Source: JAMOAW01 sp039908535 (GTDB lineage Bacteria > Pseudomonadota > Magnetococcia > Magnetococcales > JADFZT01). Taken from it: 33,826 nucleotides of DNA. The DNA lies in the NCBI GenBank assembly GCA_039908535.1, contig JAMOAW010000031.1, positions 1-33,826 of the forward strand, written 5' to 3'. The translations under genes and the position numbers were made by a program. Below, in pieces: positions 1 through 6,499 of the stretch (position 1 is the stretch's first letter; each line of letters begins with the position of its first letter). A model generated the notes under the pieces. That model ran no database searches and was not told the origin of the DNA. It saw only the letters and a program-made list of their open reading frames with translations.

Positions 1-212
1 AGTGTGGACGATGAACGAGTGCCTGAACAAAAAGCAAAGTCAAGACCTTGGGGGATTGCATCCCCCAATCCCCCTGCTTTTTGAAGGAAGCAAAACCGAG
101 GTCAAAAGCAAAAGCAAAAGCAAAAGCAAAACCCTGGGGGCAATCCCCCAGACCCCTTTTTTTTTAAATAATAAAACCAAAAAACAGACGACCACGGTTA
201 AGTGTGGTGGTA
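1..212 (+). repeat. G-rich hairpin repeat, variant B, with outer flanking motifs
   Basis: This non-coding repeat has two strong hairpins: TTGGGGGAT/ATCCCCCAA at 48-68 with a 3-base loop, and CTGGGGG/CCCCCAG at 134-151, followed by a T-run. Between them are four tandem AAAAGC units (104-127). A second copy of the same variant lies at 24541-24675. The left outer block (AGTGTGGACGATGAACG) recurs at 12080 next to another repeat copy. The right outer block (AAGTGTGGTGGTACC, 198-212) is close to an inverted copy of the GGTACCACCACATTT found at 12065. The left part is cut by the window edge. The T-run after the second hairpin could terminate plus-strand transcripts. No credible gene lies in 1-231. 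Confidence 0.8.
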
Positions 213-231
213 CCCCCCCCCCTTGCAGGAG

Positions 232-1287
232 TTATCCAAAATGCATTTTAGACTCTAAATTGGCCCTGGAGTCGGCGTTGTTGAGGGCCTCTTCCATAGA
301 AATGGCCTTTTCTTGGTATAATTTATAAAGGGCGGTATCAAAGGATTGCATCCCTTTTTCGGAACTGTTTTCCAAGGCATCTTTCATCTCATCCACCTCC
401 CCTTTGAGAATCAATTCGGCCAAGTGGGGGGTGTTGATCATGATTTCGACGGCGGCGCGTCGCTTACCATCTAAACTGGGTACAAGGCGTTGGGAGATGA
501 TTGAGCGTAGATATAACGACAGATCCATAAAAAGCTGTTTGTGCTTGGCCTCTGGAAACATGTTTATAATACGGGTCAGGGCTTGATAGGCGTTGTTGGC
601 GTGTAAGGTGGAAATGGCTAAATGGCCAGTACCCGCCAATTCCAGAGCCGCTTCCATGGTCTCTTGATCACGGATCTCCCCAATTAAAATAACATCTGGG
701 GCTTCACGTAGAGAGCTTTTCAGGGCTTTGGCGTAGGAGAGGGTATCGACACCAATCTCCCGTTGATTGATGATGGATTTTTTGTGCGGATGGACAAATT
801 CGATCGGATCTTCGATGGTGAGAATGTGCCCACTTGAGGTGCTGTTGCGATGATCAATCATGGCGGCAAGGGTGGTTGATTTCCCAGAACCTGTGGCACC
901 AACCATCAACAGCAGACCACGTTTTACCATGATTAATTCTTGTAAAACCTCTGGCACTTTGAGTTCTTCAATGTTGGGTATTTTGCTGCGGATATAGCGC
1001 AATACCATGGCTGTACTGTTTTTTTGATGAAAGGCATTGACCCGGAAACGTCCCTCATTCCCCAAGGAAATGGCAAAGTCGATTTCTAGATTTTTTTCAA
1101 AAAAACGGGCTTGTTCTTCATCCATGATGCCTAAAATGGCATCATGGATGAGTTTTGGATTGAGTTCATCTTTGCCTACAGAGACCAATTTACCGTCCAG
1201 TTTCATTTTCGGCTGGGTTCCAGTCGTAAAATAAAGATCCGAAGCCCCTTTTTCGATCATTAGTTTTAGATAGGGGGTGATATTCAC
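232..1287 (-). CDS. PilU-like type IV pilus retraction ATPase (second paralogue)
   Basis: Cytoplasmic hexameric ATPase of the PilT/PilU family (351 aa), expected to power or assist pilus retraction at the inner-membrane base. The N-terminal PAS-like domain begins near KGASDLYF. The Walker A motif GATGSGKST lies near residue 132, the Asp box reads TIEDPIEF, Walker B reads DVILIGEIRD, and the His box is STLHANNA. STLHANNA and INMFP resemble PilU rather than PilT, which has GTLHTTSA. The start is a GTG, chosen because GGAG lies 7 bases upstream. It is the last gene of the pilT-FlgO-FlgO-pilU run and is separated from pilU by a hairpin repeat. It could have a specialised role, for example with MSHA-type pili. 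The family is certain; the precise subtype is inferred. Confidence 0.9.
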   Translation of the reverse strand: MNITPYLKLMIEKGASDLYFTTGTQPKMKLDGKLVSVGKDELNPKLIHDAILGIMDEEQARFFEKNLEIDFAISLGNEGRFRVNAFHQKNSTAMVLRYIRSKIPNIEELKVPEVLQELIMVKRGLLLMVGATGSGKSTTLAAMIDHRNSTSSGHILTIEDPIEFVHPHKKSIINQREIGVDTLSYAKALKSSLREAPDVILIGEIRDQETMEAALELAGTGHLAISTLHANNAYQALTRIINMFPEAKHKQLFMDLSLYLRSIISQRLVPSLDGKRRAAVEIMINTPHLAELILKGEVDEMKDALENSSEKGMQSFDTALYKLYQEKAISMEEALNNADSRANLESKMHFG

Positions 1288-1312
1288 GTGGTGACTCCAT
1301 TAAGAATATTTA

Positions 1313-1450
1313 ATGTATCGGAAAAACAAAAATCAAGACCTTGGGGGGAGAGAACCGCCCCACAATCCCCCTACCATTAAAACAAAGAGGGGGTCTGGGG
1401 GATTCATCCCCCAGGGTTTGGCCTTTGATTTTTTTTTTGCCCGCAGGGCA
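1313..1450 (+). repeat. Triple-hairpin dispersed repeat, main form (copy R2)
   Basis: It starts with ATGTATCGGAAAAA and ends with GCCCGCAGGGCA. The first hairpin is partly degraded. The second, CTGGGGGATTCATCCCCCAG, is intact and is followed by a T-rich tract. It fills the gap between the pilU stop and the GTG start of the downstream ATPase gene, so a read-through transcript would carry the structure in its leader. The bases after the right end (TTATGTTCAAA) are identical to those at copy R6, so the unit may extend about 11 bases further than drawn. Confidence 0.85.
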
Positions 1451-1467
1451 TTATGTTCAAACATCTA

Positions 1468-2625
1468 TCAAATTCCCATATCTTCTTCTTTTGCCACTAG
1501 CCCCAAACCACTCAGGCCTTCATTCATATCGCGACCTTTAGACTCTTTGCCATCCAGTTTGATTTTCAGGCGTAGTTCATTGGCAGAATCAGCGGAACGT
1601 AGGGCATCTTCATAGGTGACTAGATCGGCTTCGTAGAGGTCGAAGAGGGCTTGATCAAAGGTTTTCATGCCGAGTTCGTTGGATTTTTTCATGATTTCTT
1701 TGATGCCATGCACTTCACCTTTGAAAATTAAATCGGAAATCAATGGCGAATTGAGCATAATCTCTATAGCGGCCACCCGGCCTCCACCTCTTTTTTTGAT
1801 CAAACGCTGGGAGATGATGCCACGTAAATTTAAGGAGAGATCCATCAGTAATTGCTGACGTTTGGCCGTCGGAAACATGTTGATAATTCGGTCTAAGGTC
1901 TGATTGGCATTATTGGCGTGCAGCGTGGAGAGTGCCAGATGGCCAGTTTCGGCAAAGTTGATGGCATGCTCCATGGTCTCTTGATCGCGGATTTCTCCGA
2001 TGAGAATGACATTGGGAGCCTGACGCAAGGTGTTTTTGAGTGCGGCGTGCCAAGAGTCGGTATCCACACCCACCTCACGTTGGGTAATTAAACAATTGAT
2101 ATGCGGATGGACATACTCAATGGGATCCTCAATAGAGATGATGTGACCCTTGGAATTTTTGTTGCGATAGCCAAGCATGGAGGCCAAAGTGGTCGATTTA
2201 CCTGAACCCGTTCCACCTACCACCAAAACCAAACCGGTTTTGCTCATAACGACATCTTTAAGAATGGGTGGTAGACCCAATTGGTCAAAATCGGGAATAT
2301 CGGTGGTGATGGTGCGTAGGACCATACCTACTCGCCCTTGTTGAACAAAGGCATTGACACGAAAACGTCCGACGCTCGGGGGGTTGATGGCAAAATTGCA
2401 CTCCTTAGTGGCATCAAACTCTTTGACTTGTTTGTCATTCATGATGGCACGCGCCAACATTTGCGTTTGGCCGGCTTCTAAGGGTTGGTTGTTCAGGGGA
2501 ACCATCTGTCCGTCAATTTTGGCGGCTGGAGGAAAACCTGCTGTGATAAACAGGTCGGAACCTCCTTGCTTTTTCATTGTTTTTAAAGATTCAAGCATAA
2601 ATTTAATAGCTTCGTCACGATCCAT
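1468..2625 (-). CDS. pilU: PilU, type IV pilus retraction ATPase
   Basis: PilT-dependent accessory retraction ATPase (385 aa). It shows KQGGSDLFITAG in the N-terminal domain, Walker A GGTGSGKST near residue 136, the Asp box SIEDPIEY, Walker B NVILIGEIRD and the PilU-type His box STLHANNANQ. The C-terminus extends past the ATPase core, as in PilU, and ends KEEDMGI. The ATG at 2625 is chosen because GAGGGAGA lies just upstream. The open frame continues 39 codons further, but those codons are the translated hairpin repeat and are not believable protein. It lies downstream of two FlgO-domain lipoproteins on the same strand and is probably co-transcribed with pilT, with attenuation by the intervening repeat possible. 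Confidence 0.92.
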   Translation of the reverse strand: MDRDEAIKFMLESLKTMKKQGGSDLFITAGFPPAAKIDGQMVPLNNQPLEAGQTQMLARAIMNDKQVKEFDATKECNFAINPPSVGRFRVNAFVQQGRVGMVLRTITTDIPDFDQLGLPPILKDVVMSKTGLVLVVGGTGSGKSTTLASMLGYRNKNSKGHIISIEDPIEYVHPHINCLITQREVGVDTDSWHAALKNTLRQAPNVILIGEIRDQETMEHAINFAETGHLALSTLHANNANQTLDRIINMFPTAKRQQLLMDLSLNLRGIISQRLIKKRGGGRVAAIEIMLNSPLISDLIFKGEVHGIKEIMKKSNELGMKTFDQALFDLYEADLVTYEDALRSADSANELRLKIKLDGKESKGRDMNEGLSGLGLVAKEEDMGI

Positions 2626-2661
2626 AGATACGGTCTCCCTCTTGACTATTTTTGAACGTGA

Positions 2662-2816
2662 TGCCCTGCGGGCAAAAGAAAAATCAAAGACCAAACCCTG
2701 GGGGATGAATCCCCCAGACCCCCTCTTTTTTTTAATGATCAAAAGAAAAGGGCGGGGGGATTGGGAGGCGGTTCATGGCCCCCCCCAAGGTCTTAATTTT
2801 CATTTTTCCGATGCAT
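2662..2816 (-). repeat. Triple-hairpin dispersed repeat, main form (copy R3, reverse)
   Basis: Reverse-oriented copy. The right-end block TGCCCTGCGGGC is at 2662 and the left-end block CCGATGCAT ends at 2816. The CTGGGGGAT/ATCCCCCAG hairpin is intact and the GGCGGTTC hairpin is degraded. The left end overlaps the 3' end of the upstream lipoprotein gene and supplies its last codons and its TGA. On the other side the repeat reads in frame into pilU without a stop, which artificially lengthens that open frame. Confidence 0.87.
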
Positions 2817-3375
2817 CGAGTAAGACGCGAATGTTTTCACCCTTTGGCAGTATAAAATCTTGAGAAGCTAGAATTACATGGTCTGCGATACGAATCAACT
2901 GTGCATTTACATAAATTTGATTTTTAGCCACCGTATAGCTACCAGCCAGGACCGCCTGAACATGAAGGGTGGGGTCAATTTTGGATAATTCTCGGGAGAG
3001 CATAAACTCTCCCTCTTGATTGCGAATCAGAAGATTTTTGCGTAACTTGACCTCTACCATAGAATATCCCGCTTGAGTAAACCGAGAGGCCATTTGCCGG
3101 GAGAGAAGACGGCCAAAGGAGGAGGTATCGTTGAGGTTATCTTGATTGACGAAACTGACCGGAACTATGGCATGGGAGGTGGGTAAACGGCGACCTATAC
3201 CCCTCACCATGGCATCGGCCGCATTATAAACGATGAGAGAGATATCAGGTGAAGATTGTACAGTGAGCGGTTGGGAGACCATAGGATATCCACTCGGGGT
3301 CTGCGCACAACCCATCATCCCAAAAGGGAGCAAAAGAGAGACGGCGATCCACAGCCTACGGTGATGCAGATTCAT
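2800..3375 (-). CDS. FlgO-domain outer-membrane lipoprotein (second of a pair)
   Basis: Lipoprotein of 191 aa. The signal peptide ends in the lipobox MMGC (Cys at about residue 23). The body resembles the FlgO domain: a VPVSFVNQDNL strand, an SSFGRLLSRQMASRF helix, a KLR stretch, EGEFMLSREL, and AGSYTVAKNQIYVNAQLIR near the end. FlgO proteins are known as outer-membrane lipoproteins linked to flagellar stability in Vibrio; a role beside pilus ATPases is inferred here. The start overlaps the stop of the preceding paralogue by ATGA, so translation is probably coupled. The last codons (Ala-Ser-Glu-Lys-stop) lie inside hairpin repeat R3, so the native C-terminus may have been replaced by the insertion. 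Confidence 0.82.
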   Translation of the reverse strand: MNLHHRRLWIAVSLLLPFGMMGCAQTPSGYPMVSQPLTVQSSPDISLIVYNAADAMVRGIGRRLPTSHAIVPVSFVNQDNLNDTSSFGRLLSRQMASRFTQAGYSMVEVKLRKNLLIRNQEGEFMLSRELSKIDPTLHVQAVLAGSYTVAKNQIYVNAQLIRIADHVILASQDFILPKGENIRVLLDASEK

Positions 3376-3986
3376 CGATCTACAACCTTTAAAGCAGAAT
3401 TGCCACCCACTTGAATGAGTAGATCTCGGGTGTTGTCTCCAAGAGGAACCTTGGCATCTACCGAGGCGATGACCTCACGGGTGCTGATTTGAATCATCCG
3501 GGTGGTGAGATCCAAAATATTCCGTTGCTCGGTATAATTTCCAACGATAACGGCATAGGCGCGGTTCTCTTTGGAAAGTTTGTCAATATCACGAGAGAGG
3601 ATAAATTCCCCTTCATCTTTACGTATTGATAGGTTATTGCGCAATTTTGGCTCGACAATCGTAAACCCTTGTTGAGTTAGACGACTGGCAACATGATCGG
3701 CGATTAAGAGTCCCAGAGCCGAAGAGTGATCCAAAGAATTGCGATTGACAAAACTGGTCACCAAAATGGGTTTGCGACGGTGAAATGAAGGATGGTTTTT
3801 CATCAGTTCAGCGACCATCGCATCGGTTAGGGCATGACTCATTCGAATGAGATCGACTTCGGCCATTTCGGAGGCCGCCGCGTTTTGTCCTTCTCCGTTG
3901 TAAGATTGAGGTGGAACGCATCCACCAGCCAAGGCAGCAGCCAGGAAAAATGTTGCCAGTTTATAACGAGAAAGTGCTGTCTTCAT
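3372..3986 (-). CDS. FlgO-domain outer-membrane lipoprotein (first of a pair)
   Basis: Lipoprotein of 204 aa with the lipobox LAGGC (Cys at about residue 23). It is a clear paralogue of the next gene: ILVTSFVNRNSLDHSSALG, LTQQGFTIVEPKLRNNLSI, DEGEFILSRDI and VIVGNYTEQRN match block by block. The fold is assigned to the FlgO family, an outer-membrane lipoprotein family with a TolB-N/CsgG-like pattern. The gene begins 18 bases after the pilT stop and overlaps the following gene by 4 bases. Two neighbouring paralogues suggest a hetero-oligomer at the outer membrane, but no partner is shown by the sequence. The domain family is fairly sure; the function is unproved. Confidence 0.82.
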   Translation of the reverse strand: MKTALSRYKLATFFLAAALAGGCVPPQSYNGEGQNAAASEMAEVDLIRMSHALTDAMVAELMKNHPSFHRRKPILVTSFVNRNSLDHSSALGLLIADHVASRLTQQGFTIVEPKLRNNLSIRKDEGEFILSRDIDKLSKENRAYAVIVGNYTEQRNILDLTTRMIQISTREVIASVDAKVPLGDNTRDLLIQVGGNSALKVVDR

Positions 3987-4004
3987 GCCATTTTATTCCA
4001 GAAC

Positions 4005-5057
4005 CTATTTAAAGAAATCTTTGTGATTGGCTTTATCTTGGGCGGCATCTTTGGTAATGATACCTTTCTGGAGAAGGTCTTGCAATCCTTGTTCCAAAGT
4101 TTGCATCCCATGGGCGCGTCCTGTTTGAATGGCCGAGTACATTTGCGCGACTTTGTTTTCGCGGATCAGGTTACGAATGGCGGGAGTGCCCACCATAATT
4201 TCATGGGCGGCAACCCGACCTCCGCCTTTTTTCTTTAAGAGAGTCTGCGAGATAACTGCGCGAATTGATTCAGAAATCATGGTGCGGATCATATCTTTTT
4301 CAGCGGCTGGAAAGACATCAACGATACGGTCTACGGTTTTGGCCGCCGAGGTGGTGTGCAGGGTGCCGAAGACCAAATGGCCGGTTTCCGCTGCCGAGAG
4401 AGCCAAACGGATGGTCTCTAGGTCGCGCATTTCACCAACGAGAATCACATCAGGATCTTCACGTAGGGCCGAGCGTAAAGAGGCTTCAAAGCTTTTGGAA
4501 TCACGGTGGATTTCGCGTTGATTTATAAGACATTTTTTTGATTCATGTACAAATTCGATGGGGTCTTCCATCGTGAGAATATGGCCATATTCGCTTTTAT
4601 TTTTATAGTCAATCATGGCGGCCAACGTGGTGGATTTTCCAGAACCGGTTGGGCCTGTGACCAGTACAATGCCCCGTGGGGTATCGGCAAATTCTTTAAA
4701 AATGGCCGGGCAGTTGAGTTGTTCAAGGGTTAGAATGGTCGACGGAATGGTACGAAATACCGCTGCTGGTCCGCGATTTTGATTAAAGGCGTTGACGCGG
4801 AATCTGGCTAAATTTGGGATTTCAAAAGAAAAATCAACCTCCCATCTCTCTTCGAACTCTTTGCGTTGTTTGTCGTTCATGATATCGTAGACCATGTCAT
4901 GAATTTGTTCACGGTCTAAGGGGGGAACGTCAATACGCCGGATATCTCCGTCCACACGAATCAGCGGTGGCATACCAGAAGAGAGATGCAGGTCTGAAGC
5001 ACCGTTTTTAACGCCAAAGGCGAGAAGTTCTGCAATTCCCATTTTGTTGCTGCTCAT
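4005..5057 (-). CDS. pilT: PilT, type IV pilus retraction ATPase
   Basis: Canonical PilT (350 aa), the main motor for pilus retraction and twitching. Visible motifs are KNGASDLHLSSG in the N-terminal domain, Walker A GPTGSGKST near residue 136, TMEDPIEFVH, Walker B DVILVGEMRD, the PilT-type His box GTLHTTSAAKTVDRI, and the C-terminal AIRNLIRE motif required for retraction in studied PilT proteins. The start ATG has AGGGGG six bases upstream. It is the first gene of the minus-strand cluster, and a promoter-like sequence lies 35-65 bases upstream. It is divergent from recA. Confidence 0.95.
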   Translation of the reverse strand: MSSNKMGIAELLAFGVKNGASDLHLSSGMPPLIRVDGDIRRIDVPPLDREQIHDMVYDIMNDKQRKEFEERWEVDFSFEIPNLARFRVNAFNQNRGPAAVFRTIPSTILTLEQLNCPAIFKEFADTPRGIVLVTGPTGSGKSTTLAAMIDYKNKSEYGHILTMEDPIEFVHESKKCLINQREIHRDSKSFEASLRSALREDPDVILVGEMRDLETIRLALSAAETGHLVFGTLHTTSAAKTVDRIVDVFPAAEKDMIRTMISESIRAVISQTLLKKKGGGRVAAHEIMVGTPAIRNLIRENKVAQMYSAIQTGRAHGMQTLEQGLQDLLQKGIITKDAAQDKANHKDFFK

Positions 5058-5091
5058 GAAAACCCCCTGATAATTTTTGTATTGTAAAAAA

Positions 5092-5122
5092 ATGTATGGG
5101 TTATGGCACGTGTAACTGTCAA
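5092..5122 (-). promoter_or_regulatory. Putative sigma-70 promoter of the pilT cluster
   Basis: On the minus strand there is a perfect -35 TTGACA (plus-strand 5117-5122) and, 18-19 bases on, CATACA/ATACAT as a weak -10. This places transcription just ahead of the pilT start at 5057. It is a pattern match by eye only. Confidence 0.4.
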
Positions 5123-5386
5123 AATATCGACGAAAATTGTATGCTATAGTCGTTAGTAGAGAGGATATCTTAATAGCAAATGTTCTATTTTGCTAGGCAT
5201 ATCGCTTTTGGTCACTGGTTTTTCTTGCGGATGTCAGGTATCTTTCGTTCTTTAATTCTTTCTATAGTATCCATGACATATTTATCCAGGAGAAAATATT
5301 TGTTTATAATCTCAAAATAGCCTGTGAACTTGGCAATGAGAGAATTATCCATATTTTGCAATTTTATATAAACAAAAGGAGAGGAC
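5123..5386. other. recA upstream region with a perfect 7-bp inverted repeat
   Basis: AT-rich non-coding stretch between divergent pilT and recA. It contains TAGCAAA-N8-TTTGCTA (5174-5195), a perfect inverted repeat that could be an operator. I found no E. coli-type LexA box (CTGT-N8-ACAG) and no clean GAAC/GTTC-N7 alphaproteobacterial box. TATAGT sequences at 5145 and 5263 could be -10 elements but lack good -35 partners. A strong AAAGGAGAGG Shine-Dalgarno sequence precedes recA. Confidence 0.4.
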
Positions 5387-6499
5387 ATGGCATTAGAAGA
5401 GGATAAGGCGAAAGCATTGGATTCAGCCGTTACCCAAATTGAGCGTCAGTTTGGCAAAGGCTCCATTATGCGGATGAATGCGGATTCTGTATGGGATATT
5501 CCGGTGATCTCCACGGGATCTTTAGGTTTAGATATGGCACTTGGTATTGGTGGGTTACCTCGAGGTCGGGTGGTGGAGGTGTTTGGTCCAGAGTCTTCGG
5601 GTAAAACCACATTGGCTTTGCATGTGGTGGCAGAGATTCAAAAAAAAGGCGGGGTGGCCGCTTATGTCGATGCTGAACACGCTCTGGATCCTTCCTATGC
5701 CCGCCGGTTGGGGGTGGATGTGGATCAATTGTTGATCTCTCAACCCGATTTTGGTGAACAGGCCCTGGAAATTGTCGATATGCTGGTTCGTTCTGGGGCA
5801 GTGGATATTGTGGTGGTGGATTCGGTGGCCGCCTTAACACCCAAGGCAGAACTCGAAGGGGACATGGGAGATTCCCATATGGGGCTCCAAGCTCGTTTGA
5901 TGTCTCAGGCCCTTCGTAAATTGGCGGGTTCCATCTCACGAACACAGTCGCTGGTGATTTTTATCAATCAAATTCGCCAGAAAATTGGGGTCTCTTTTGG
6001 TAACCCGGAAACCACCACGGGTGGCAATGCCTTGAAATTTTACGCCTCCGTCCGTCTGGATATTCGCCGGACCGACTCTGTGAAGGACAAAGAGGAGGTG
6101 GTGGGCAACCGTTGTAAAGTCAAGGTGGTTAAAAATAAGGTAGCTCCTCCCTTTAAGATGGCCGAGTTTGATCTGCAATATGGGGAAGGGATCTCTCTGG
6201 AAGGGGAGATTTTGGATATGGGGGTGGACGATAAGTTGATTGATAAATCTGGTGCATGGTATGCCTGCAATGGCGAAAGGATCGGCCAAGGACGAGAGAA
6301 CGCCAAACGCTATTTGCGTGATAACGTTCCATTGCGCAATGCCCTGGAAGATCAAGTGCGTCTGCTGCATGGTATCCCGGCTCGTCATGGCGCCGTGCCG
6401 GTGGTGAGCAAAAAAGAGGCAAAGCCTACGGTAGAAACAGCTGGAGAATCCCCATCGGAACAACCCCCAACCAGTAGTCGCAAAAGGTCTCCCCAGTGA
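5387..6499 (+). CDS. recA: RecA recombinase
   Basis: DNA-dependent ATPase that forms filaments on single-stranded DNA, carries out strand exchange and triggers LexA self-cleavage. At 370 aa it has the usual RecA length. Motifs are QFGKGSIMRM near the N-terminus, Walker A GPESSGKTT (about residues 67-75), the AYVDAEHALDP stretch, Walker B VDIVVVDSVAALTP, loop L1 EGDMGDSHMGLQARLM, INQIRQKIGV, and loop L2 NPETTTGGNALKFYAS. The C-terminal tail is rich in Ser, Pro, Lys and Glu. The start ATG follows AAAGGAGAGG closely. The TGA stop overlaps the GTG start of parC (GTGA), so the two are probably co-transcribed and translationally coupled. No recX lies next to it. Confidence 0.98.
   Translation: MALEEDKAKALDSAVTQIERQFGKGSIMRMNADSVWDIPVISTGSLGLDMALGIGGLPRGRVVEVFGPESSGKTTLALHVVAEIQKKGGVAAYVDAEHALDPSYARRLGVDVDQLLISQPDFGEQALEIVDMLVRSGAVDIVVVDSVAALTPKAELEGDMGDSHMGLQARLMSQALRKLAGSISRTQSLVIFINQIRQKIGVSFGNPETTTGGNALKFYASVRLDIRRTDSVKDKEEVVGNRCKVKVVKNKVAPPFKMAEFDLQYGEGISLEGEILDMGVDDKLIDKSGAWYACNGERIGQGRENAKRYLRDNVPLRNALEDQVRLLHGIPARHGAVPVVSKKEAKPTVETAGESPSEQPPTSSRKRSPQ

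Noticed and set aside
104..127. CRISPR-like short repeats
   Set aside because: AAAAGC units are a simple tandem repeat without spacers; no cas genes are visible.
1313..1458. Target-site duplication around repeat copy R2
   Set aside because: The eight bases on the two sides do not match, and the right flank equals that of copy R6, so it is probably element sequence.
1313..1615. Open frames beginning MYRKNK or giving GSGGFIPQG peptides
   Set aside because: They are translations of the hairpin repeat; the same peptides would recur at every copy and have no protein character.
404..4733. Several plus-strand open frames over the pilT/pilU genes
   Set aside because: They are antisense shadows of strongly conserved ATPase genes, with biased composition and no ribosome-binding sites.
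5103..5120. Sigma-54 promoter (TGGCACG)
   Set aside because: The -24 part matches but the required TTGC at -12 is absent.
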